Source of the DNA: Flavitalea plasmicola
GTDB lineage: Bacteria; Bacteroidota; Bacteroidia; Chitinophagales; Chitinophagaceae
Direction: 5' to 3'
DNA length: 64,000 nt
Assembly: GCF_030546645.1 (NCBI RefSeq)
Contig: NZ_JAUOTO010000011.1
Location: forward strand, 62,001-126,000
Below the pieces are notes generated by a model. The model saw only the letters and a list, made by a program, of their open reading frames with translations, searched no databases and was not told the origin of the DNA. Shown piece after piece: positions 33,043 through 42,307 of the stretch; the stretch's first letter is position 1, and each line of letters opens with the position of its first letter. The position numbers and the translations under genes are program-made.

Positions 33043-33073
33043 GCTGTAAATCTACGAATCGTACCTTTATCCT

Positions 33074-33559
33074 ATGGAAAAGACACACAATTATGCCACT
33101 GTCCTTACATGGACAGGCAATAAGGGAGAAGGGACTGCCGATTATAAGGCTTACGACAGGGACTATATTATTTCGGTTGCAGGCAAGCCGGAGATACAAG
33201 GATCATCCGATCCTTCTTTCCGGGGCAACCGGGAGCGGTATAACCCGGAGGAGCTGCTGGTGGCTTCGCTATCTTCCTGCCATATGTTGTGGTACCTGCA
33301 TCTTTGTGCAGTCAACAACATCGTGGTGGTGGATTACCGTGACCAGGCCGAGGGCGTGATGATGGAAAAGGCTGACGGCAGCGGCTATTTCAGGGAGGTG
33401 ACGCTACGACCTTTGGTGACCATTACGGATGCAGCGCTGGTGGAAAAGGCCAAGGCGCTGCATCACGAGGCGAACAGATATTGTTTTATTGCCAGCTCCA
33501 TGAATTTCCCCGTGCATCATCAGCCGGAATTCAACGTGGTTCAGGCCAAGGCGGTCTAG
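33074..33559 (+). CDS. OsmC family protein
   Basis: A 161-residue OsmC-fold protein. The first catalytic cysteine is in ASLSSCHMLWYLHLC (near residue 70) and the second in ANRYCFIASSM (near 137). The NPEELLVASLSSCHM pattern is that of the YhfA/OsmC-like branch. Probable cytosolic hydroperoxide reductase. A possible -7-like box (TACCTTTA, 33062) ends just before the start. Its stop overlaps the convergent oxidoreductase by four bases. Confidence 0.88.
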   Translation: MEKTHNYATVLTWTGNKGEGTADYKAYDRDYIISVAGKPEIQGSSDPSFRGNRERYNPEELLVASLSSCHMLWYLHLCAVNNIVVVDYRDQAEGVMMEKADGSGYFREVTLRPLVTITDAALVEKAKALHHEANRYCFIASSMNFPVHHQPEFNVVQAKAV

Positions 33560-34521
33560 CTTACGCGCAGCAGGATCTTGCCTATGTGCTCACTGCTCTC
33601 CATCAGCTGCTGGGCTTCGCTTGCCTGCTTCAGGGGCAGGATCTTATAGATCACGGGCTTTACTGCGCCATTGGCGACCAGGGGCCATACAAATTTTTCC
33701 ACTTCCGATGCCAGGGCCGACTTGAAATCCTTATCCCGTGGCTTGAGCATGCTGCCCGTCATTACGATGCGTTTGCGCATGATCTCCGAAAGGTCGATGG
33801 TGGCGTTCTTTCCCCGCATGGAATTGATCCATACTATCCTGCCGTCTTCCCGCAGCAAGTGAATGTTCTTAGCCGTGAAATCCCCGCCCGTCATATCGAG
33901 TATGACGTCGATGCCTATATCTTTAAACGCTTCCCCGAAGTCATCCGTCTTATAGTTGACTGCGCGGGTAGCGCCCAGCGATTCACACCAGCGGCACTTT
34001 TCGTCCGTGCCGGCTGTCACGTACACCGGTGAGCCCAACGCTTTGGCCAGCTGGATGGCGGTGACGCCGATGCCACTGCTGCCTCCGTGTACCAACAGGT
34101 TCTCTCCCGGCAGCAGTCTTGCGATCCGGAAGACGTTGAGCCAAACGGTGAAAACGGTCTCCGGCAGGGCTGCCGCTTCTTCCAGGCTCAGGCCGGCCGG
34201 CACGGGCAGGCATTGTCCTTCGGGGACGGCGACGTATTCCGCATACCCACCGCCCGTCACCAGGGCGCAGACCGCGTCTCCTTTTTTCCAACGGACGACG
34301 CCTGGCCCGCAAGCTTCGATATGGCCCGACACTTCCAGGCCCGGGATATCCAGGTCATTTTTTCCGTAGGCGGTCGAAATACGGGAATAGATATCACTAC
34401 GGTTAAGCCCGGCCGCTGCGACCCTGATCAGCACTTCGCCTGTAGCAGGTACGGGGGCGGGCAACTGATGCATTTCCAGGACTTCGGGTCCTCCTTTACG
34501 CGTGATGAGTATTGCCTTCAT
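33556..34521 (-). CDS. NAD(P)H quinone oxidoreductase, MDR superfamily
   Basis: A 321-residue zinc-independent medium-chain dehydrogenase/reductase. N-terminal GroES-like part (GLNRSDIYSR, GLEVSGHIEACGPGV) and Rossmann part with LLVHGGSSGIGVTAIQLAKA. The family (PIG3/QOR type) reduces quinones with NADPH. The start overlaps in space with the leader of the divergent GPH transporter gene. Confidence 0.9.
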   Translation of the reverse strand: MKAILITRKGGPEVLEMHQLPAPVPATGEVLIRVAAAGLNRSDIYSRISTAYGKNDLDIPGLEVSGHIEACGPGVVRWKKGDAVCALVTGGGYAEYVAVPEGQCLPVPAGLSLEEAAALPETVFTVWLNVFRIARLLPGENLLVHGGSSGIGVTAIQLAKALGSPVYVTAGTDEKCRWCESLGATRAVNYKTDDFGEAFKDIGIDVILDMTGGDFTAKNIHLLREDGRIVWINSMRGKNATIDLSEIMRKRIVMTGSMLKPRDKDFKSALASEVEKFVWPLVANGAVKPVIYKILPLKQASEAQQLMESSEHIGKILLRVS

Positions 34522-34579
34522 AGATGATAAAGGTAGGCCATCTGGAAAATTTTATGCAGGAATAGTTGCATCTTGCAGT

Positions 34580-35917
34580 ATGCCAAGGGAAAAATTACCG
34601 TTGAGCCGGCAGTTTGCCTATGCAGCGGGTATGATGGGTTGGAGCATGCTGACAAATCTCATCATTGTAATGCTGCCTTATTATTATCTGCCGCCTTCCA
34701 ATGCAGGGCTCATTCCGCTGGTGCCGCAACTACTGATACTGGGAGTGCTGAATATCATGTCGCTCATAGCGGCTTCAGGCCGCCTGGTGGATGCCCTGTA
34801 CGATCCTTTCATCGCCTCGCTTAGCGATAAGAGTAAGCATCCCAAGGGACGCCGCATCCCATTTATGAAGATGGCCGTCTTGCCCGCTGCCTTTTTTTGC
34901 TTCCTTACTTTTCATCCCCTGGTGAAAGCGGAGAGCATTACCAATGCCTGGTGGCTCACCATCACCCTTATCCTGTTTTTTGTATCGGCAACCACCTATA
35001 TGATCCCTTACAATGCCCTGCTGCCGGAAATGACGGATACGGCCGCGGAAAAGGTGAAGCTTTCTTCTTTTCAACAAGTGGGCTTTGTCCTGGGTATCAT
35101 CGTATCGGCGCTGGTAAACAACCTGGCTGACGGGGTACAATCCGTGTTCAGGGTGGGGGACCGTGACGCCGCCGTTCAGATGACGGTGGGAGGGCTCTGT
35201 GTATTGGCGGGCGCCATCATGCTCATACCTGTTATTTATGTCGATGAAAGGAAGTATTCAGCCAGCAAGCCTTCCCATCTGGCGTTGTTGCCTGCCATCC
35301 GAAAGACCTTTGCCAATCGTAATTTTAAATATTACCTGATCTCGGATTTCTCCTATTTCATGGCGCTGAGCATCATATCCAGCGGCCTGCTGTATTTCAT
35401 CACCGTGCTTCTTGGCCTGCCTGAATCAAAAGGGGGATTGTTGATGGGCGTGATGGTGCTGGGGTCATTGGTATTCTATCCCCTGATCAACCTGCTGGCC
35501 GGGCGTTGGGGCAAAAAGCCGGTGGTCTTATTTTCCTTTGGTTTGCTGAGCCTGATATTTATCGGCGTTTATTTCCTGGGGAAGCTGCCGGCTTCGCCGC
35601 TGGTCCAGATCTATGCGCTGGTGATCTGCGCCGCTTTTCCCCTTGCGTCCCTGGGTATCCTGCCGAATGCCATTCTGGCCGAGATCGCTCAGAAGGATGC
35701 TGTCGAGACGGGGGAGAACAGGGAGGGGATGTTCTTTGCCGTAAAATATTTCTTTGTGAAGCTGGGACAGACGCTGGGGATTGCCTTATTTGCCTTTCTA
35801 ACAATATACGGGAAGGATCCGGGGCATGACCGGGGCCTGCGGATGAATGGCATCTGTGGTTTTGTGCTTTGTATCCTGGCTTTTCTTTTCTTCAGCCGAT
35901 TCCGCGAAAAAGATTGA
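34580..35917 (+). CDS. MFS transporter of the GPH (glycoside-pentoside-hexuronide) family
   Basis: A 445-residue transporter with twelve predicted membrane helices, from ATG 34580 (MPREKLPLSRQ). The RLVDALYDPFIASLSDKSKH stretch is the GPH cation/sugar symporter hallmark after helix 2 and KHPKGRRIPFM follows; the late NILAEIAQKDAVETGENREG-like region also fits. It should import a sugar or glycoside with Na+ or H+; the substrate is unknown. The longer frame from 34502 lacks logic. Confidence 0.9.
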   Translation: MPREKLPLSRQFAYAAGMMGWSMLTNLIIVMLPYYYLPPSNAGLIPLVPQLLILGVLNIMSLIAASGRLVDALYDPFIASLSDKSKHPKGRRIPFMKMAVLPAAFFCFLTFHPLVKAESITNAWWLTITLILFFVSATTYMIPYNALLPEMTDTAAEKVKLSSFQQVGFVLGIIVSALVNNLADGVQSVFRVGDRDAAVQMTVGGLCVLAGAIMLIPVIYVDERKYSASKPSHLALLPAIRKTFANRNFKYYLISDFSYFMALSIISSGLLYFITVLLGLPESKGGLLMGVMVLGSLVFYPLINLLAGRWGKKPVVLFSFGLLSLIFIGVYFLGKLPASPLVQIYALVICAAFPLASLGILPNAILAEIAQKDAVETGENREGMFFAVKYFFVKLGQTLGIALFAFLTIYGKDPGHDRGLRMNGICGFVLCILAFLFFSRFREKD

Positions 35918-35948
35918 CGGCGCCGGGTGTACTACTATTTCAGACCTG

Positions 35949-35967
35949 TACAATGCGGACCATTGTA
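35949..35967. terminator. Hairpin between convergent genes
   Basis: TACAATG-CGGAC-CATTGTA is a perfect seven-base stem with a five-base loop, located between the stop of the transporter (35917) and that of the desaturase (35973). It may terminate transcription on both strands; the stem is AT-rich and no long T-run follows. Confidence 0.4.
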
Positions 35968-35972
35968 TGATC

Positions 35973-36704
35973 TTATTGGGTCTTTCTCAACCGAATGATG
36001 CGGAGGGTATGTAATACGCGGATGATCGGCCAGGTTGGATCCAGCTCGAACCATTTCTTTGCGAAATTCGCATCGTTGGGACTCTTATGATGGTTGTTCT
36101 GGAAGAGTTCTCCCATCATCAGCAGGTCCAGCGGCAAAGAGTTCTTGCTATGATCTTTGTTGTCGAAATTGGAGTAGCCGTACTTGTGCCCGCACCAGTT
36201 GACGATGGCCCCATGGATCGGCCCCATGAAAAAGTGGATGGGCAGCAAAAGATATACCCACCAATACGGTGCGAAGGCCACATAGAAGGCCGTGTAGCCG
36301 ATGCCGAAGGCAATGCGTGTCACCCACAGGTCGCTGACCCGATCCAGGGCTTTCCAGGTGGGGTAGCGATCCCGGAAAGCGGGCTCCGGCTCTTTCTTAT
36401 ACTTAAGGTAGTCCATGTAGATGTTCTTCGTCTTCATCGTCAGGCCCCAGACATCCTTGATAAAATGGGGAGAATGCGGGTCCTTCTCCGTGTCGCTATA
36501 GGCGTGATGCATCCGGTGCAGGATGGCATAGGCCCTGGGGTTCAGGAACGAGCTGCCCTGGGAGACGAAAGTGAAGGTGTAGAAGAACTTTTCCCAGAAT
36601 TTATTCATCTTGAACATCTTGTGCGATGCATAGCGATGCAGGAAGAAAGTTTGTGAGAACAGGGATAAGAACCAGTGACACAGAAAAAACGCTAAAATTG
36701 CCAT
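35973..36704 (-). CDS. Membrane fatty acid (acyl) desaturase
   Basis: About 243 residues (ATG at 36704 or 36710). The histidine boxes of membrane desaturases are present: [29 protein letters not shown] and [12 protein letters not shown]. Four membrane helices surround them. It introduces a double bond in acyl chains using di-iron and oxygen, changing membrane fluidity. Single gene, divergent from nothing; its upstream gap of about 60 bases precedes the YfhO stop. Confidence 0.9.
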   Translation of the reverse strand: MAILAFFLCHWFLSLFSQTFFLHRYASHKMFKMNKFWEKFFYTFTFVSQGSSFLNPRAYAILHRMHHAYSDTEKDPHSPHFIKDVWGLTMKTKNIYMDYLKYKKEPEPAFRDRYPTWKALDRVSDLWVTRIAFGIGYTAFYVAFAPYWWVYLLLPIHFFMGPIHGAIVNWCGHKYGYSNFDNKDHSKNSLPLDLLMMGELFQNNHHKSPNDANFAKKWFELDPTWPIIRVLHTLRIIRLRKTQ

Positions 36705-36770
36705 ATTCACATATTCATTTAGGTGCGGACCGTAATCTGCTATTTAAGTTGACCTATCAGAGCCGCAAAG

Positions 36771-39233
36771 TTAGGCTGTTTTTGCTTTGTGTGAATATAT
36801 TAATTTTATGTAAATCATTGATATAAGCAGCAATAATGTTAAAATTCCCGCCACGCGCTGTACTATTTGTCCCAAATAGTAGGATCCGGGATGGAAGGCG
36901 AACCGGATGGTATGCCGGCCGGCCGGGATCGGCAGTCCTCTCAGGACATAATTTGCTCTGAATATGGGTGTTTCTGCCCCGTCAATGTAGGCTTTCCATC
37001 CCCCGTTGTACCAGACCTCACTGAATACGGCAAAGCGGCCTAGTCTGGAGGAGGATCCGTAAGTCATTTCATCATTGTTGTTATCGGTAAGCCATATGCT
37101 GTCGGCCGGGCTGGGAGCATCCAATGCGGGGAGCTTGTCTTTTTCCATGAGGACGGCGGTGTCTTTTGGGCTGAGACCTGACAGGGCGTTCATCATTTCT
37201 TCCGGGCTGCGGGCGTATTTTATTCCTTTTACAAACCAGGCCGGTCCCAGGGCGCCTTCATTGTGGATGACAGTATCGCCGGGGCCGATGAGGTAACGAG
37301 TGTTTAGCATATCGACTACGGGCTGGCACCGGGGATAGCTGCTGAGCTGGCGTTCGATGAGGTCCTGGTAGATGCTGAGCTTGGCGGCATTATAACCTCC
37401 GATGGAGCGATGGAACCAGGCGGTGGCGGCTCCATAGCCGAGGGTATAGCCGGCACCATAGCGCAGGTCGAATACCCTATAGTATCCGGTGTCCCGCAGG
37501 ATCAGCTGGTCGGCGGCGGTGGCCACCTGGTCGGTGGGAGCGGTGGCTGCCGGCTTGTAATTATTGTTGTTGAGGTACTGAAGGTCGATGGTGATCAGGT
37601 CGGTGTAGGTAAGGACACCCAATGCTGTCAGCAGGATCCAGGTTTTTATTTTTCTTTTCAGGTAAAGGCCTGTTATCAGGGCTGCGGCGGCAATAAACAG
37701 CAGGGAGCGGATCATGGAATGCAGGAACAGTACTTTGCGGTCATCGCGAAGGGCTTGTATGAAGGCCGTCATGTGATCCCTGGTGGCACCATCGGCTTTC
37801 ATGGCGTGGCGCAGGAACTGCCTGTCGTAGATGGTGGTATAATCCAGGCGGAAGTAGAACCCTGCCAGGATGAGGAAGATGCCGGCTGTCAGCAGGAGCG
37901 CATGCTTGTATTTTTGCCAGATGGATCCCTGGTTCTCCAGGATCTGCTGAAGTGTAAGTGCTGCCAGCATATTCAGCAGGAATACCGGGATCACCAGGAT
38001 GACGCTGGGCGCCCGGAACTTATTGTACATGGGGAGGTGGGCGTACAGGAATCTGTTAAATTCCGGGAAGTAGCCGCCCCAGCTCATCAGGAGGGTGAGC
38101 AGGACCGTAGCTGCCATCCACCATTTATGGGTGTTGTCGAGGACGAACATGCCCAGCAGGGCCAGGAAGCAAACGACAGCACCCGCGTAAGCCGGTCCGG
38201 CCGTGCCGCCGATGCCTCCCCAGTAAAAGGTGAGCAGGTCCTGTTGTTGTATAGCCTGGGCAATCTCTGCGGGTTGTCCTTTCAGGGAGGCCTGGGCTTT
38301 TGAATGATCTTCTGCCAGTTCGGGCCCCGAGCTGCCGCCATACATCTTAGGTACCATCAGGATAAAGGATTCATTGGGGTAAAGGCTGTAGCTGAAAGCA
38401 TAGTCTTCGCTGAGCCCTTTTTGAGCCGTTGTGTTCGCGGCGAGCTCGCTCCCGCCACGGATGGTGGCCCTGCTGAGGTCGGCAGTGGTAAAGATGGCGA
38501 CGGCATTGCAAAGGATCCCTGTCAGTCCGCACGCGGATGCCAGCAAGGCTGTGATGAGGAGGTGTTTCCATTCTCTATTCCTGACCCATCGGAAGGCATA
38601 GCCGGCGGTCATGCACCCGGCGACGATCAGTCCATAGTAAAAGATCTGCAGGTGATTGGCGTCGACGATCATGGCCGTACAGAGGGCGGTGAGGGCTGCG
38701 CCCCAGCCATATTTTTTTTCATAGATCAGCATCAGCCCGGCAATAAAGGCGGGCAACAGGGCGATGGCCTGCATTTTCGTGTCGTGCCCCACGGAAATGA
38801 TCACGGGATTATAGGTAGCGTAGGCATAGGCCAGGCCGCTGATGATGCCGGCGTAGGGATTCACCCGCAGCACCTGTGTGAGGAAATACATGGCGATGCA
38901 GGCCAGGACAAAAAAGCTGGCTGGTTTAGGCAGATAGAAGGACACCAGGGAAGTGACATAGGGCTGTGGGGCGAAGGCTGTCGCTTCCATAGCGATGAGA
39001 TAGGCAGGCATTCCACTGAACATGGACTCTGTCCATAATGGGAAGTGGCCGTGCTGTTCGCGGTACAGGAACGAGCTTCGGGACATGGCCCTCCATTGGG
39101 TGATATCTTCCTGTACCAATACTTTATGTTGGAAAGCCGGTCTGCAATAGACGACGGCTGTTCCAACATAAATGAGCAGGGCGATCGCATGGGGTAGGAG
39201 ACGCTGCCACCATTTTCTTTGCATCATGGGCAC
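36771..39233 (-). CDS. YfhO family large membrane protein
   Basis: An 820-residue polytopic protein of the YfhO family: about a dozen membrane helices in the first 570 residues, with TAVVYCRPAFQHKVLVQEDI near the start and a large C-terminal periplasmic domain (about 570-790) with a final helix. YfhO proteins belong to the GT-C-like fold and have been linked to glycosylation of cell-wall polymers in Gram-positives; the role in Bacteroidota is not known. The gene stands alone. Confidence 0.88.
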   Translation of the reverse strand: MPMMQRKWWQRLLPHAIALLIYVGTAVVYCRPAFQHKVLVQEDITQWRAMSRSSFLYREQHGHFPLWTESMFSGMPAYLIAMEATAFAPQPYVTSLVSFYLPKPASFFVLACIAMYFLTQVLRVNPYAGIISGLAYAYATYNPVIISVGHDTKMQAIALLPAFIAGLMLIYEKKYGWGAALTALCTAMIVDANHLQIFYYGLIVAGCMTAGYAFRWVRNREWKHLLITALLASACGLTGILCNAVAIFTTADLSRATIRGGSELAANTTAQKGLSEDYAFSYSLYPNESFILMVPKMYGGSSGPELAEDHSKAQASLKGQPAEIAQAIQQQDLLTFYWGGIGGTAGPAYAGAVVCFLALLGMFVLDNTHKWWMAATVLLTLLMSWGGYFPEFNRFLYAHLPMYNKFRAPSVILVIPVFLLNMLAALTLQQILENQGSIWQKYKHALLLTAGIFLILAGFYFRLDYTTIYDRQFLRHAMKADGATRDHMTAFIQALRDDRKVLFLHSMIRSLLFIAAAALITGLYLKRKIKTWILLTALGVLTYTDLITIDLQYLNNNNYKPAATAPTDQVATAADQLILRDTGYYRVFDLRYGAGYTLGYGAATAWFHRSIGGYNAAKLSIYQDLIERQLSSYPRCQPVVDMLNTRYLIGPGDTVIHNEGALGPAWFVKGIKYARSPEEMMNALSGLSPKDTAVLMEKDKLPALDAPSPADSIWLTDNNNDEMTYGSSSRLGRFAVFSEVWYNGGWKAYIDGAETPIFRANYVLRGLPIPAGRHTIRFAFHPGSYYLGQIVQRVAGILTLLLLISMIYIKLIYSHKAKTA

Positions 39234-39340
39234 AATGATACAAAAGATCCCTTACCTGACATAAGGCAGCCCTTTCCTGTTTTGTTCGAAAATCAGGCAA
39301 CTTATGGCTGTCTTGCTTGTTGTAGGTCCTTTTAGATTTA

Positions 39341-39369
39341 TTAACCTTATTCTTTCATTAAACCTTATT
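39341..39369 (+). repeat. Direct repeats before the mobilization module
   Basis: TTAACCTTATT (39341-39351) and TTAAACCTTATT (39358-39369) are near-direct repeats 17 bases apart, just before the ATG at 39374. They could be a binding site for a regulator of the module, or a part of a transfer origin; both are speculation. Confidence 0.4.
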
Positions 39370-39373
39370 AACT

Positions 39374-40195
39374 ATGAAGCCTCCGCGCAAATGGCTGGAC
39401 GATGATTTTATCCGTAACTTGTTACCGCTGATTGGAATGCGGGTTCCTTTTGACCTGCACAAAGATGATGACCTGATCCCCTATTTTCAGTATAAGGTGG
39501 GGCCTTACCAGAAGGACTATTACCTGTATTTTAAGCAACCGCCCAATAAGTTCCAATACAACGCTGAAATTTTTGGTAAAATGTATGAATACCGGGGGTA
39601 TGACCTGGTGCGTTATATTGAGTTTCATTACAAGGCGTACGAGAATAAAGATGAATTTGTCCGTTTCCTCTATTTTGAAGTGCTCCGGCAACAGCGAATG
39701 ATCAGGAATCATCGCTGGATGTTCTGGGTATGGTTTCCAAGATGGAAGGCCAGCCTGGAGACCACCATGAGGTGGGTGGAAGAGGAGAAAAAGCGACTGC
39801 AGAGCCCTGTTCCTCCTGCGCCCGAGATACCGCAGGAAGCGCTGGCTATGGGGAAGGAGGGGTTGATCGATAAGATCGAAGAGGAGATATCCACGCTTTT
39901 ACGGACCTATCTGGGGAGGATCGACCTACTTTATAATGAGCATGATTTGACGAAAGTCGTCCAGGTCCTGATCCTTCTGCAGAACCTAAAGGAGCCGGGT
40001 CAGAAGGGGTTGCTGCTGTTCAAGAACTTTAGCGATATGGATATGGCATCCCTCCTCCGGCAGTTTGTGCAATTCGGGGATTATAAGACCAATACTTTAC
40101 AGGTGAAAATTTCCGGTATCAAAAAGGAGATGAAGATGGACGACCCTGCTCTGGAGAAACTTTACAAGGCATTGCAGGAATTCTTCTTCCCATAA
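39374..40195 (+). CDS. Unknown 273-residue protein of the mobilization module
   Basis: Not recognised. The protein is soluble and basic, with an aromatic-rich N-terminal part (YFQYKVGPYQKDYYLYFKQP), a middle part with arginines and tryptophans (MFWVWFPRWKASLETTM), a proline linker near residue 145, and a helical C-terminal part (DKIEEEISTLLRTYLG, then LLRQFVQFGDYKTN). It sits 95 bases before the MobC start on the same strand. A loose likeness to RteC-type regulators of Bacteroides elements was considered but is not convincing. Confidence 0.6.
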   Translation: MKPPRKWLDDDFIRNLLPLIGMRVPFDLHKDDDLIPYFQYKVGPYQKDYYLYFKQPPNKFQYNAEIFGKMYEYRGYDLVRYIEFHYKAYENKDEFVRFLYFEVLRQQRMIRNHRWMFWVWFPRWKASLETTMRWVEEEKKRLQSPVPPAPEIPQEALAMGKEGLIDKIEEEISTLLRTYLGRIDLLYNEHDLTKVVQVLILLQNLKEPGQKGLLLFKNFSDMDMASLLRQFVQFGDYKTNTLQVKISGIKKEMKMDDPALEKLYKALQEFFFP

Positions 40196-40290
40196 GTCTT
40201 TCACTTTCAATTGCTGTAAAATCCATGATGCGTTATGGATTGACGGAGGCTTTGTGCATGCCGATATTTGATGTCCTAAAAACAAAAAAT

Positions 40291-40668
40291 ATGTATGCAT
40301 CGAAAACACATCGTAAGAGCACTTATGTCATGCTCCGTTGTACCCCCACTGAGAAACGCTATATCAAGATCCGGGCCCGGGAAGCAGGCCTTTCAGTCTC
40401 CGTATTTCTCCGGGACATGGGATTGAAGGATTCGCCGGAAAAGCGAAAGACGCTGCCACCGGAGGTGCTGGCATTCATCGGTGTACTATCCGGGATCATT
40501 AGCGTCCTGGAGATCATTGCCCGTAAACGACTGGATAACGAGGATCTGGACGGCTTAGAGCGGGCAGAATTGATGTTCCGGGCTAAAGAAGTGAAACAAT
40601 TAATAAAGGACATTAAATCTTACCTGTTATGTTCGGAACCACCAGCACCGGAAGGTCAGCCAGACTAA
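40291..40668 (+). CDS. MobC-like mobilization accessory protein
   Basis: About 126 residues from ATG 40291 (MYASKTHRKS); alternative starts are at 40258 and 40225. The N-terminal stretch RKSTYVMLRCTPTEKRYIKI followed by AREAGLSVSVFLRDMGL is the ribbon-helix-helix of the plasmid MobC family, which binds oriT and assists the relaxase. The C-terminal part is helical. It overlaps the relaxase gene by 40 bases. Confidence 0.82.
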   Translation: MYASKTHRKSTYVMLRCTPTEKRYIKIRAREAGLSVSVFLRDMGLKDSPEKRKTLPPEVLAFIGVLSGIISVLEIIARKRLDNEDLDGLERAELMFRAKEVKQLIKDIKSYLLCSEPPAPEGQPD

Positions 40669-41489
40669 CCTTAGACTATTGCCTGACTGATAAGCTGACG
40701 CAAAGCCGGCAGGTGATCTATAAAGATCGTGCCGAGATCCTTTATTGCCACCATTGCTATGGCGATAAGGAAGAGCTTGCCCAGCAATTCAGGGAAGTGA
40801 TCAGGCTCAGGCGGGACATATCCGAGCCTGTCATGCACCTTTCTCTCAGCCTGCCTCCAGGGGAGCAGGTGGCCAGAAGCAAGCTTGTCCAACTGGGAAA
40901 AGAATGTGCGACGCATATGGACTTTGAGAAGCACCAGTATGTGGTCATTCAGCACAAGGATACGTTCCATCAGCACATTCACGTGGTGGCTAACAGGATA
41001 GGATTTGACAGGCATGCTACCAGTAATAGCTTCTCATTGAGAAGGTTAATTGATTATTGTCGGCAGGCTGAGCTCCGGCATGGGCTCCGGCAGGAGCTAA
41101 GTCCACCCGGGTTCCTGACGGAGGAACAGCGTCAGGTTCCCCGACATGGCATTCGCCTGGATAAATTGAAGGAGAATATCACGGAGACCCTGCTTGTTTC
41201 GCAGGACGTGACAGCGTTTAAAGCGCTGATGGAAGAAAAAGGATATACCGTGTATCTTTCTGAAAGAGGTATCGCCTTTAAGGATGAGAATCATGTGGTA
41301 ATCAGGGGGTATGAAGCAGGATATCCCTTCCATAAGATAGAATCGACCTTGTCGTTGAGCTTGTCGTTACGCCAGGAGCAGGAGCGGTTAAGACTGGCGG
41401 AGGAACAGCGCCTCAAACAGGAGCAGGAGCTCCATCAACGTCATGAGCAATGGCATCGTCACACACATTCACATAGTTTAAGCTTATAA
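40629..41489 (+). CDS. Relaxase/mobilization nuclease
   Basis: A 286-residue MOBP-type relaxase. Motif I has the likely nicking tyrosine, Tyr17 in LTLDYCLT; motif III is HQHIH (residues 114-118) in DTFHQHIHVVANRI. The C-terminal part is charged and ends in HRHTHSHSLSL. Relaxases cut one strand at oriT and lead it to a recipient cell. The length is near the minimal nuclease domain, without a helicase or primase region. Together with MobC and the downstream membrane protein it forms a mobilization unit. Confidence 0.9.
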   Translation: MFGTTSTGRSARLTLDYCLTDKLTQSRQVIYKDRAEILYCHHCYGDKEELAQQFREVIRLRRDISEPVMHLSLSLPPGEQVARSKLVQLGKECATHMDFEKHQYVVIQHKDTFHQHIHVVANRIGFDRHATSNSFSLRRLIDYCRQAELRHGLRQELSPPGFLTEEQRQVPRHGIRLDKLKENITETLLVSQDVTAFKALMEEKGYTVYLSERGIAFKDENHVVIRGYEAGYPFHKIESTLSLSLSLRQEQERLRLAEEQRLKQEQELHQRHEQWHRHTHSHSLSL

Positions 41490-41490
41490 T

Positions 41491-42135
41491 ATGCCGGAAT
41501 TAAATGAAACGGAAATGTTCAGGGCGGTGCTGAACGAGATACTGAATGAACACAAACAGTTTTCCAATGCTATAAAGGAGATGAATAAGACCGTTGCCGG
41601 CCTGGGTGAAAGGATGGATGGATTTCAGCGGCAACTGGAAAATTTGCAAATTGTGGCGCCGCCGCCGGACCTGCAGCCTTTGAAGGACCAGTTTGCGGCG
41701 GGCGTTGCGGATTTCGGTGTGCAGGTGAAGGAGACCCTGGCGGGGATGCAGGCTGTTCATAGTCAGCAGCTGCAAAAGATGACGGCGGTACTGGAAGCAC
41801 AGCCTAAGCCTATTGTGCGCAGGATCAGCCTGTTCCCGGAGAATGACCGTCATGGGAATTTCAAGTATTTTTTTAAATGTCTTTTTCTGTCGATACTGGG
41901 TTTTGGGCTGTTGGCAGGGCTGTATGCGTTTGGGGCACAATGGCTGGAGCAACGGGGAAGCCGGCAGCCGCCGGTGCGGGAGAGGTCTGTGTCTTTTCCT
42001 GAGAGTTCGTTAGAGGCTCCTGCGCATAAACCATCCGGTAGGCATTCTACCAAGCGAGTTCGTCCTCAGGGTGCCAATATTTCCAAGGATACGACGATAC
42101 CCCGGGGCGACTCTTTTGCTTCGTCATCCCCGTGA
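41491..42135 (+). CDS. Coiled-coil membrane protein of the mobilization module
   Basis: A 214-residue protein starting two bases after the relaxase stop. The first 110 residues form coiled coils (IKEMNKTVAGLGERMDGFQ), followed by a single membrane helix (about 127-147, FLSILGFGLLAGLYAFGA) and a Ser/Arg/Pro-rich disordered tail. No enzyme motif. Such proteins accompany MobA/MobC in Bacteroidota elements and may connect the relaxosome to the membrane. Confidence 0.7.
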   Translation: MPELNETEMFRAVLNEILNEHKQFSNAIKEMNKTVAGLGERMDGFQRQLENLQIVAPPPDLQPLKDQFAAGVADFGVQVKETLAGMQAVHSQQLQKMTAVLEAQPKPIVRRISLFPENDRHGNFKYFFKCLFLSILGFGLLAGLYAFGAQWLEQRGSRQPPVRERSVSFPESSLEAPAHKPSGRHSTKRVRPQGANISKDTTIPRGDSFASSSP

Positions 42136-42307
42136 CTGGTACAGAGCAATTCCTGGTGGGATCATTTAAGTTAGTTGCAAAAAACCAATAGCATTGGGGC
42201 CTATATTTTGTAATTTTGTGTAGTATATCGATCTTCTTCTGCATTTCTGCATCTCTGGCGCAACAGGAATTTGCTTTCAATAAAAACGATAATTTAAAAA
42301 AATAATC
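42136..42307 (+). promoter_or_regulatory. AT-rich leader with -7 box before the SnoaL-like gene
   Basis: A 172-base AT-rich gap at the end of the mobilization module. TAATTTTG (42211-42218) fits the TAnnTTTG -7 box and would start a transcript near 42225. No integrase site, tRNA end or long repeat marks an element boundary. Confidence 0.3.

Noticed and set aside
37410-39038. Two long plus-strand open frames
   Set aside because: Opposite the YfhO gene; low-complexity Gly/Gln-rich translation typical of an antisense shadow.
39374-40195. RteC-type regulator
   Set aside because: Only a vague likeness in the helical C-terminal part; no confident motif, so left as unknown.
39234-42307. Integrase, att repeats or tRNA boundary for the mobilization unit
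   Set aside because: No integrase gene, no tRNA and no matching flanking repeats were found by eye.
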